The position numbers and the translations under genes were made by a program. From contig JAEWIZ010000028.1 of the NCBI GenBank assembly GCA_023386815.1, positions 37,804 to 101,803 of the forward strand: DNA of 64,000 bases, in the 5' to 3' direction. Positions 52,447-60,334 of this stretch are shown here, piece after piece. Source of the DNA: Bacillota bacterium. GTDB lineage: Bacteria > Bacillota > Clostridia > Lachnospirales > Lachnospiraceae. A model generated the notes under the pieces. That model ran no database searches and was not told the origin of the DNA. It saw only the letters and a list, made by a program, of their open reading frames with translations. Each line of letters opens with the position of its first letter. The stretch's first letter is position 1.

Positions 52447-52720
52447 GTTGTCATCTCCTAATATATAATATAGGTTATGAGAAGTTGTTTTTTTAACTTC
52501 TCATAAAAGGCGCTGTATTTGCGCCGTGCATCCCGATGATTGGAACATGGTTCTAGTTCCTATCATATAGGTTATGAGAAGTTGCTTTTTTAACTTCTCA
52601 TAAAAGGCGCTGTACTGCACCATGCATATAGGGTATCAGAAGTTGTCCTTTCACTTCTGTTAAAAGGCGCTGTCCCTGAACCGTTCATCTTAATGATTGG
52701 AACATTTTGCTCCTATCATA
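52447..52720 (-). repeat. Triplicated hairpin block between iscR and nifS
   Basis: Three related units each carry a TATGAGAAGTT/AACTTCTCATA hairpin (or a variant CAGAAGT/ACTTCTG) followed by AAAAGGCGCTGT. Units begin near 52472, 52567 and 52626. Two of the three also keep GATGATTGGAACAT and TCCTATCATA. They lie in transcribed sequence between iscR and nifS. Confidence 0.75.
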
Positions 52721-53194
52721 TTATTTCCCACATGTTTGTTTCGCTTTAGTGTCTGTGGTGCTTGCTCCAGTTTGAATTTTCCTACTCTCAGCCACAAGTT
52801 CAGCAAGCTTTATAGCATCTACCGCGTCATTTATACTATCACTAATACGCTTCCAAACATATTTTGTTACACAGGAATCTGCATTGCTGCAATTTCCTTC
52901 ATTACTGTTTACCACGGAGCAATCTACCGGACTTAAGTCTCCCTCAAGAGCTCGTAATATATCTCCAACGGATATTTCATCCGCTGGAGAGGCAAGCATA
53001 TAGCCACCCTGCGCACCTCGAATACTTGTTACAATTCCTGCTCGTCTCAACTTAGCGATCAGTTGTTCCAGGTAGTTCATCGATATACCTTGGCGTTCAG
53101 CAATCTGACTCAGAGCTACGGCTTCGTCATCAGCATGAACTGCAAGATCCAAAACCGCTCGTAAACCATACCTACCCTTGGTAGATAACTTCAT
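52721..53194 (-). CDS. iscR: Rrf2-family regulator, IscR-like
   Basis: The 157-residue regulator has the winged helix MKLSTKGRYGLRAVLDLAVHA and ISMNYLEQLIAKLRRAGIVTSIRGAQGGYMLA. The cluster region has three cysteines as C-x9-C-x5-C (DCSVVNSNEGNC, SNADSC). This differs in spacing from E. coli IscR but fits many Firmicutes forms. Place at the head of nifS-nifU-mnmA supports control of iron-sulfur synthesis. A strong promoter (53324-53352) and palindromic repeats (53370-53475) lie upstream. Confidence 0.93.
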   Translation of the reverse strand: MKLSTKGRYGLRAVLDLAVHADDEAVALSQIAERQGISMNYLEQLIAKLRRAGIVTSIRGAQGGYMLASPADEISVGDILRALEGDLSPVDCSVVNSNEGNCSNADSCVTKYVWKRISDSINDAVDAIKLAELVAESRKIQTGASTTDTKAKQTCGK

Positions 53195-53323
53195 GTATCT
53201 CTACCTCCAATCTGCCTTATGACGGCAATACCGCCGATATCGCATTAACTTCATTTCATTTTTTCTACTATCTTATTATCTTTATTTCCTACTATTTTAA
53301 TTCCTATTAATTTACTTGGTTAT

Positions 53324-53352
53324 ACTATATCACTGTGTCTATTTCTTGTCAA
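53324..53352 (-). promoter_or_regulatory. Sigma-A promoter of iscR
   Basis: On the minus strand, TTGACA (53347-53352) and TATAGT (53324-53329) are 17 bases apart. The start lies about 125 bases before the iscR ATG, leaving a leader with a GCCG/CGGC hairpin near 53215-53235. Confidence 0.8.
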
Positions 53353-53369
53353 TAATTTTTCTCATTATT

Positions 53370-53475
53370 TCCTGTACTGTATGATTACAGGAATCACGTA
53401 TTTTATTCCTGTATTGCATGATTACAGGGATACGTATTTTATCCCTTTAAACATAAGATTATAGGAACATGCAAT
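53370..53475. repeat. Palindrome-containing 35-37 bp repeats upstream of the iscR promoter
   Basis: Units begin near 53370, 53407 and 53442. The first two carry TCCTGT...ACAGG(A/G), an inverted repeat with a 9-11 base centre, followed by a shared CGTATTTTAT tail. The third is degenerate. They lie just upstream of the iscR -35. Confidence 0.65.
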
Positions 53476-53629
53476 TTGTTTTTATTTTGCATAATGCCTC
53501 ATGCTGATCATAACATGTATTTCGTTACGATTATGTGATTTAAATCAATTATAGCTTATTTATTTTCTAACATAAGTCTCTCAAGTCTAAAATATACTAC
53601 ATAGAAAGGTATTGATAGGGACGAATATT

Positions 53630-55207
53630 ATGGCAAAACCGGTTTTAACCGCACAACAGGTACACCGTATCAAAACAAGTAGCATTGTAAAAGGAACTTT
53701 AATCCTTACAATCGCTGGCTTCATAACAAGAATTATCGGATTTTTTTATCGCATCTTTCTTTCGAATACCATGGGTGCAGAATTACTGGGGATCTATCAG
53801 TTGATTTTTCCTGTTTATGCGATATGCTTTACCATCTTTGCAACAGGAATACAAACGTCTATCTCCAGACTGGTTGCAGCAGAGCTTGCAAAGCGAAATA
53901 CGAAGAATGTCTATAAAATACTTCGAATTGGTATCCTAATCTCAGTTATTTTAGCAGCTATTATATCAGTATTGGTCTACTTCTATGCGGATCTGATCGC
54001 AGCCCGCTTTCTATTGGAAGTTCGAAGCACTGATTCTGTCAGAATTCTTGCTGTTGTATTTCCATTCTGTGGAATCACTGCCTGCATCAACGGCTACTAT
54101 TATGGATTAAAACAGGCGGGTGTTCCAGCTATCACTCAATTATTAGAGCAGATCATCCGTGTTATCATTGTTTATGTAATTGCAATGTACCTTGGTGGCG
54201 GAAGCATTTCTGTGACCTGCGAAATAGCAGTTATTGGTTTAGTTGCCGGTGAAGTCGCATCCTGCTTATATAATGTAGCCGCCCTATTTGTCACAAAATC
54301 CCCCTCTAAGACTATGACGCTTCCACCAGATCCTATGGCAAAGCCTTCGGGTCGAAAAGTAATTTTTAAAGACTTGATGGTGTTAAGTATTCCATTATCA
54401 GCAAATCGTTTGCTATTAAGTATTTTACATAGTATAGAGGCAGTGTTGATACCTGCGATGCTTCGAAGATCCGGTTTAAGCACCGAGGCTTCACTGACCG
54501 CCTTTGGTGTTTTAAACGGTATGTCCATACCGTTTATTATGTTTCCAACCGCTTTAGTCAATGCCTTAGCTGTACTAATTCTTCCTGCCATCTCAGAGGC
54601 CCAAGCAATTAATAATGATAAATTAATTGGAAAAACAACTGCAATATCCGTAAAATATAGCTTAATCATCGGTATTATTAGTACAGGTCTATTTATCATC
54701 TTCGGAGAAGATCTTGGCAATACGGTCTTTCATAATGCTGCCTGTGGTGAATATCTTATGATATTAGCCTGGCTTTGTCCTTTTATGTACCTAACCACAA
54801 CGTTAAGCAGTATAATTAATGGTCTTGGAAAAGCTCATGTGACCTTTATTAACTCCATTATCGGAACACTTTGTAAAATTGCATTAATTATGGTTTTAAT
54901 ACCCTCAAGAGGAATTAATGGTTATCTGGTCGCACTATTAATTGGGCAACTAATTATTACCGGCTTAGATGTGTTTGCTGTATTACGTTATGTAACGTTT
55001 GAGATGGATGCCATTAATTCTATCGTGAAGCCTGGAATCATTGTACTTCTGGCAGGAAATCTAATGAATGCCTGCTATGAATACATGAAAAAAATGACCC
55101 ATATCCACGAAGTGGTCTTTTTACTAACCTTTTGCTTCGTGCTATGCGTCATTTGCTTAATTTTATTATTAATTACAGGAGCTATTAATAAAAAAGATTT
55201 TAATTAG
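53630..55207 (+). CDS. MOP-type flippase (SpoVB/MurJ-like)
   Basis: From ATG 53630 it has 525 residues with about 14 membrane helices. It begins with a short soluble end and GTLILTIAGFITRIIGFFYRIFLSNTMGAELLGIYQLIFPVYAICF, the hallmark of the polysaccharide flippase/SpoVB group. These move lipid-linked sugars across the membrane, in peptidoglycan or spore cortex building. A TTG six codons earlier lacks good ribosome-site spacing. Its stop overlaps by eight bases the stop of the convergent cyclase gene. Exact substrate unknown. Confidence 0.9.
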   Translation: MAKPVLTAQQVHRIKTSSIVKGTLILTIAGFITRIIGFFYRIFLSNTMGAELLGIYQLIFPVYAICFTIFATGIQTSISRLVAAELAKRNTKNVYKILRIGILISVILAAIISVLVYFYADLIAARFLLEVRSTDSVRILAVVFPFCGITACINGYYYGLKQAGVPAITQLLEQIIRVIIVYVIAMYLGGGSISVTCEIAVIGLVAGEVASCLYNVAALFVTKSPSKTMTLPPDPMAKPSGRKVIFKDLMVLSIPLSANRLLLSILHSIEAVLIPAMLRRSGLSTEASLTAFGVLNGMSIPFIMFPTALVNALAVLILPAISEAQAINNDKLIGKTTAISVKYSLIIGIISTGLFIIFGEDLGNTVFHNAACGEYLMILAWLCPFMYLTTTLSSIINGLGKAHVTFINSIIGTLCKIALIMVLIPSRGINGYLVALLIGQLIITGLDVFAVLRYVTFEMDAINSIVKPGIIVLLAGNLMNACYEYMKKMTHIHEVVFLLTFCFVLCVICLILLLITGAINKKDFN

Positions 55208-56609
55208 GAACGGGGGAATAGAGTAAAAAATCATTCTTACCCCTTTCCTTCACATGATATAAGGCCTGATCTGCATGTTCCATCAACTGTTCATAATGAA
55301 TACCTGCTTCCGGATAAATAGCCACTCCGATACTACCAGATATTTTTATGGAAGTAGTATTACTGGTGTAGGTAAGGTCAAGTGCACGTTTTAAGATAGA
55401 TGCTTTGTCTAATATCTCATCCACATTGGTGATATTACCGGCAAAGACAACGAATTCATCTCCACCAATTCGGCCAATAATCTCTCCCTCCGAAAACACT
55501 TCCTTAATGCGGTCGATCACATAGCTTAATACCTTATCGCCCTGCAAATGTCCATAGGTATCATTAATGCTCTTAAAATCATCCAGGTCAACCAGCATGA
55601 GCATATGGGTTCTATCCTTATTTCCGCTAATAAATTTATCTATCTTTTTAATTGTTACTTCCTTATTATAGACACCTGTTAGAGGATCTCTGGTAGCTTT
55701 AAACTCCAGTGCCTCTAACTCCCTTTTTTGTGAGTCAACATTAACCATCTTACCGATGACGCGAATAGGGTTCTTATCATCGTCATACATCGTTTTGCCC
55801 ATGATCTGACACCAGATATATTCACCAAGGCGGTTTTTCACCCGGTATTGAGATTCAATCATACTATTCCCGCTGGCAATACTTTGACAAAATTCCAGAT
55901 AAATTCCCCAATCATCCGGATGTATGTACTCCCTGCGTTCCTCACAGTTCTTTCGAAAACAAGGCATTACCGGATTAATACCAAATAAATCTTCAAACTT
56001 ATCTGCATGGATCATTTCATCCGTTCTTATATGATATTCAAATAGTACATCATTGGACAACTCGGTCGCAATACGATAGCGCTCTCCTTCCAATAGTATT
56101 AACTCTTGCATGTGCTGCATTTCGCTAATATCAACAAAGACAACGGAAAGTGTATGCCTTCCATCCTTACCCACGGTGCTATGACCATTCATCAGAAAAT
56201 ACAACAGCCTTCCATCCTTAGTTAACATACTAACCTCACGTCGAATTGTTTCATTTTCTAATTGATGTTCAATATCCGTGAAAAATGTCTTGTCCCTTGG
56301 ATCAATGAAATCATAAATAGATATCTTATTCTCGGTCTTTGCAATCGTCTTATCGTAGCCAAGAACCTCATAAAAGCCATTGCTGGCATAAAGAATTCGA
56401 CAATTATCCTCCAGAATAAAATGAACCAGACCTGCCCGAATGCTGTTTGTTATTTTTTTCAATTCTAGTGCAGCTCTTGTCACTCTCTTTTCATTCTCAA
56501 GACGATAAAGCATGATAAGAACTACAACTATAATGCAGATGCTTATGAGTATAATCACAAGGGTCAGTAGTACAGCAGGTTTGTTCTGCAAATCTTTCAT
56601 CAGGTTCAT
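55200..56609 (-). CDS. PAS-PAS-GGDEF diguanylate cyclase
   Basis: The 469-residue protein has one N-terminal membrane helix (about 13-35), two PAS domains (about 50-165 and 175-290; the second has a PAC-like end QYRVKNRLGEYIWCQI), then GGDEF (about 305-465) with active-site IGRIGGDEFVVF. No EAL domain. The product-inhibition RxxD motif is not in its usual place five residues before GGDEF, where SEGE stands. It should make cyclic di-GMP. The protein's signal is unknown. It converges with the flippase gene. Confidence 0.93.
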   Translation of the reverse strand: MNLMKDLQNKPAVLLTLVIILISICIIVVVLIMLYRLENEKRVTRAALELKKITNSIRAGLVHFILEDNCRILYASNGFYEVLGYDKTIAKTENKISIYDFIDPRDKTFFTDIEHQLENETIRREVSMLTKDGRLLYFLMNGHSTVGKDGRHTLSVVFVDISEMQHMQELILLEGERYRIATELSNDVLFEYHIRTDEMIHADKFEDLFGINPVMPCFRKNCEERREYIHPDDWGIYLEFCQSIASGNSMIESQYRVKNRLGEYIWCQIMGKTMYDDDKNPIRVIGKMVNVDSQKRELEALEFKATRDPLTGVYNKEVTIKKIDKFISGNKDRTHMLMLVDLDDFKSINDTYGHLQGDKVLSYVIDRIKEVFSEGEIIGRIGGDEFVVFAGNITNVDEILDKASILKRALDLTYTSNTTSIKISGSIGVAIYPEAGIHYEQLMEHADQALYHVKERGKNDFLLYSPVPN

Positions 56610-56763
56610 CTTGTTTTCCCCTAACTTATGCTTATCGCATACTATATTGATTTACGCCAATTATTTTTGTTCAAAAGCTTAAAACCAATATAGCATAACA
56701 ATAACCATAAATCAACAATTACTCTGACCTAGAGAACACTTGTTCCTATGCAAGGAGGTTCTA

Positions 56764-58188
56764 TCATTCTCCTAACGTCTGATTAATGACACCAATCATT
56801 TGCTCCTTGGTCATCATACCAGGAACATAGCCAAAGATATTCCCTTCCATATCGATCATAAAAGTGGTAGGAAATGCTGAGATGCTGTAATTCTTTAATA
56901 TCTCACCGGTTTTATCAAACAGTACCGGGAACGTATACTCATTCTTCTCTAGAAACGCATTTATTTCATCAATACTGACATCTGAGTTATTAGGATATTC
57001 TGCACTTGCCGGATTCGTTATCCCTAGAAAAATCACATCCTCTTCATTTAAGTTATATTCCTTATATAATGCCTCTATATCCGGTAATTCCTTTTTGCAG
57101 GGAGGGCACCAGGTTGCCCAAAAATTAAGAAAAACTACTTTACCCTTATAATCAGATAGCGTGTGCTCATTCCCATATTGATCTGTAAGTGTAAAGTCAA
57201 AGGCCGGAATCTTCTTTTTCCCAGAATCCTGTTCCTGCTCATCTTCCTTTGTTGTATTCCCTTGATTCGAGCTATCATTCGCTGTATCAGTATCAGTTTC
57301 ATTACCTGTATCTGTATCATTATTTGGCTCGCTGCCCGTATTAGAGTTACCATCTATTGCAGCGTTGCCGGTATCTGGCAGATTCGAATTATTGGCTGCA
57401 CTGCCATTGTCGTTCGAGCCCTTTGACTCCTCCTGCTGCTGTAGTGTAAAGGAGTTTAAATAGCCGGATACGCTATTCATCCATCCAGTAAAGGTCATGA
57501 TACCCATGAGTATGAGGATTATGCCTCCAATTTTTATGGTATACTTTAACAATCTTTGCTTAGATTTTAAGAAATTTAAGGCCTGTGATGTAAAGAGCCC
57601 TAATATTAGGAACGGAATCAGGAATCCAAGGGCATATACAAATACCAACATATTGCCCTTAAATGCTGTTGTTGCTCCTGAAGCCATAATTAGCACCGAA
57701 GAAAGTGCCGGTCCAATGCAGGGTGTCCAGGCGAAACTAAAAGTAAATCCCATGAGGAGCGCCAGAATGGGATTCATTTTCTTATCCGCCAGAGAAAACT
57801 TTATTTTCCGCTCTCTTTGTAAAAATGACATTTCCAGTATCCCTAACTGGAATAAGCCCATGATCACGATAAGAATACCACCGATTTTAGTAAATAGCAT
57901 TTTATTCTGACTGAAGAAACTACCTAAGGCTGTAAATGACATTCCTAAAATAAAAAAGGCAAAAGAAATACCGATCGCAAAAAATACGGTATGCAAAAAT
58001 ACCTTTCCTCGGTCATATAAAATTGTTCCATCCTCACTTGCTTTTTTACCGCTGCCCGCTAAATATCCCATATATACTGGAATTAATGGTATGACGCAAG
58101 GTGAGAAAAAAGATAAGATACCTTCCATAAAAACCAAGACAAAACTAACGTTACCCGTTGATAAAATTCCATCCATTGCTTGCACCAT
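56764..58188 (-). CDS. CcdA-type electron-transfer membrane protein fused to a TlpA/ResA thioredoxin
   Basis: Residues 1-~240 hold six helices of CcdA/DsbD type, with SPCVIPLIPVYMGYLAG and WTPCIGPALSSVL, whose two cysteines carry electrons across the membrane. A Ser/Asn/Thr/Asp-rich linker (about 250-320) follows. Residues ~330-474 are a TlpA/ResA thioredoxin with FWATWCPPCKKELP and a cis-Pro in SAFPTTFM. The fusion delivers reducing power to an outside thioredoxin in one chain. The start is uncertain because GGAG lies next to the first ATG; MDGIL at residue 5 is another choice. Confidence 0.92.
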   Translation of the reverse strand: MVQAMDGILSTGNVSFVLVFMEGILSFFSPCVIPLIPVYMGYLAGSGKKASEDGTILYDRGKVFLHTVFFAIGISFAFFILGMSFTALGSFFSQNKMLFTKIGGILIVIMGLFQLGILEMSFLQRERKIKFSLADKKMNPILALLMGFTFSFAWTPCIGPALSSVLIMASGATTAFKGNMLVFVYALGFLIPFLILGLFTSQALNFLKSKQRLLKYTIKIGGIILILMGIMTFTGWMNSVSGYLNSFTLQQQEESKGSNDNGSAANNSNLPDTGNAAIDGNSNTGSEPNNDTDTGNETDTDTANDSSNQGNTTKEDEQEQDSGKKKIPAFDFTLTDQYGNEHTLSDYKGKVVFLNFWATWCPPCKKELPDIEALYKEYNLNEEDVIFLGITNPASAEYPNNSDVSIDEINAFLEKNEYTFPVLFDKTGEILKNYSISAFPTTFMIDMEGNIFGYVPGMMTKEQMIGVINQTLGE

Positions 58189-58334
58189 ACTCCTTTACTT
58201 TGTTATTAAAACTGTGTTATCGATTAGTCTCATATCTATTCTACCATTCTAACTTATATTTGTATATCGTCAGTGATAAAGTCACTATGTCCATTTCATC
58301 ACAAATAATTTACAATTATCCAGTGAATTCCGTA

Positions 58335-58362
58335 TTGCATCAAACTATATTTATACTATAAT
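58335..58362 (+). promoter_or_regulatory. Promoter of the secreted protease gene
   Basis: TTGCAT (58335-58340) and a perfect TATAAT (58357-58362) are 16 bases apart, about 35 bases before the ribosome site. Confidence 0.65.
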
Positions 58363-58401
58363 AAGCTTGATACTTGTATTACTGATTTAGGAGGAGAACT
58401 T

Positions 58402-60234
58402 TTGCTTAAGACAAAGAAAATACTACTACAACTTATGACAGCATTGCTACTGGTCATTGGTACGACTACATTCACAGATATATCTCCAGGTACTATCGCA
58501 GAGGCATCCACATCCGCGCCTGGCTTGAAGGTTAATAAAGCGACTCTCTATGTCGGTTACAAGACTTATTCCATGCAATTTAAAAATTTAGCAAGTAAAG
58601 CAAAGATTACATATAAAAGCAGTAACACAAAAGTTGCTAAGGTTAACAAGAAAGGAATCGTAACTCCGGCAGCCAAAGGTACTACAACTATCCTGGCAAT
58701 TGTTACACAGAATAATAAAACCTATACTTTAAAGTTCACTGCTACTGTTCAGACTCCAAATATTACTTTTAGTCAAAAGACAGACTACCTCAACATTGGT
58801 GATATCTATGAGTATTCCGCTAGGGCAAATGGTATGACAGATAAGATAACCTGGAGCGTCTCGAACACCACCGTCGCTAGTATTTCCTCAACTGGTAAAT
58901 TAAAGGCACTTACAGCAGGAAAGGTTACGGTTTATGCCAAAGCCGGTGGTAAGACAGCCTTCTGTAAGGTTATTATAGGCACGAATACACTTGGAACCTT
59001 CTCAACGAATATAACAATCACTGAACCTACTACCCTCTGGATTAATAGTTCTAATGAAGATGAGAACGAGACACTAGCTGTGGGCAGTACTGTCTCAGGC
59101 ATAGCTACTTACCGTCTGGGAAGCTGGTCAGGCTCCAAACAGGCTCTAACCATTATACCGAAAAAGGCAGGAACTGATACCATAACCATTACCTCCAACA
59201 GCTCTAATGATAGATTAGCTATTAAGGTAACTGTTATAAAAGCTACTAAAAAGACGATACTTACCTCAAAACAAATCTATAGCAAATACATACCTAATAC
59301 CGTTGAAATAACTACCACTACTGAATCCGGTGAGGTACAGGGGTCCGGTTTCTTCCTAGAAGCTGGTAAGCTTGTTACAAATTATCACGTTATTGAGGGT
59401 GCTTCTAAAATTGTGGTTACAACGAGTACCAAAAAACAATATACCATCAAAAACATTCTTGGCTACAATTCCGATATTGATCTCGCGGTATTGGAGCTGG
59501 ACATTAATCATAATAGCATGGAGATTGGCCAAACTGTTGCGGGTGGAGAAACGGTTTATACGTTAGGAAGTCCCTTCGGATTTACCGGCACCATGACTAA
59601 GGGTATGATATCAACCCCTTCCCGCGTCATTAACGGTGTAAGGTATATTCAGATTGACGCATCGATCTCTCACGGTAACAGCGGTGGGCCTCTCGTAAAT
59701 GAATACGGCCAGGTAATCGGTGTTAATACCATGTATTACGAGGGCGGTCAGAACCTCAACTTCGCAGTTAGTATTAAGGAACTGCAAAAGATAAACACCA
59801 ATACTCCAATTTCAGTTGCAGAATATCATAAGCTATATGAGGAGTACTGGTCACAATGGTTCTATAACAATTTAATTCTAGAGGATACTATCTCAAGCCA
59901 AAATCCATATACCAGTCAGACAGCATATGCCGGTTATGGTGTTAAGGGTACCTTAAAGGCTACACAAGCAGCTGATTATTATCAATTCGTAGTAACACAG
60001 GGGGGATTTCTTTCCGGCACCTTAAAATCTGACAGCAATACAGATATGAAGATTACTACTTTCTCAATATATAACGATTCGGGTGTCTTAGTTTATACCG
60101 CTTTGAAGGATGAGACAACTCCGAGCCAGTATATCTATCAGTATCTTAATCCCGGAAGATATATTGTTAAGCTGTCATTACCTAATGAGTATAGTGGTTC
60201 GGATGCCAATTATTTATTTAGTTTGTCGTATTAA
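58402..60234 (+). CDS. Secreted HtrA-like serine protease with Ig-like repeats
   Basis: A TTG start with GGAGGAG five bases before gives 610 residues. A signal peptide (about 1-36, cleaved near AEA-ST) is followed by two Big_2-type Ig domains (about 40-117 and 120-197; both contain the VAxVN/VASIS...G...A pattern), a linker domain (about 200-285), and a trypsin-like S1C protease with His329 (TNYHVIEGA), Asp360 (SDIDLAVLEL) and Ser427 (HGNSGGPL). The C-terminus (about 510-610) resembles a pre-peptidase C-terminal domain. No PDZ domain. It likely acts at the cell surface. Confidence 0.9.
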   Translation: MLKTKKILLQLMTALLLVIGTTTFTDISPGTIAEASTSAPGLKVNKATLYVGYKTYSMQFKNLASKAKITYKSSNTKVAKVNKKGIVTPAAKGTTTILAIVTQNNKTYTLKFTATVQTPNITFSQKTDYLNIGDIYEYSARANGMTDKITWSVSNTTVASISSTGKLKALTAGKVTVYAKAGGKTAFCKVIIGTNTLGTFSTNITITEPTTLWINSSNEDENETLAVGSTVSGIATYRLGSWSGSKQALTIIPKKAGTDTITITSNSSNDRLAIKVTVIKATKKTILTSKQIYSKYIPNTVEITTTTESGEVQGSGFFLEAGKLVTNYHVIEGASKIVVTTSTKKQYTIKNILGYNSDIDLAVLELDINHNSMEIGQTVAGGETVYTLGSPFGFTGTMTKGMISTPSRVINGVRYIQIDASISHGNSGGPLVNEYGQVIGVNTMYYEGGQNLNFAVSIKELQKINTNTPISVAEYHKLYEEYWSQWFYNNLILEDTISSQNPYTSQTAYAGYGVKGTLKATQAADYYQFVVTQGGFLSGTLKSDSNTDMKITTFSIYNDSGVLVYTALKDETTPSQYIYQYLNPGRYIVKLSLPNEYSGSDANYLFSLSY

Positions 60235-60240
60235 TTATAT

Positions 60241-60290
60241 AAAAACTGCCTCTCATATCATTTTTATGGATGAATGAGCGGCAGTTTTTT
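60241..60290. terminator. Bidirectional terminator between protease gene and MCP gene
   Basis: AAAAACTGCC and GGCAGTTTTTT close a stem with an inner CTCAT/ATGAG. It serves both convergent genes. Confidence 0.85.
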
Positions 60291-60334
60291 ATATAATCTA
60301 TTTGCAATTATCAGGACTATTTGATTTTATAGAG

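Noticed and set aside
52447..52720. CRISPR or insertion-sequence remnant between iscR and nifS
   Set aside because: Only three unequal units with internal hairpins and no spacer pattern or transposase frame were seen.
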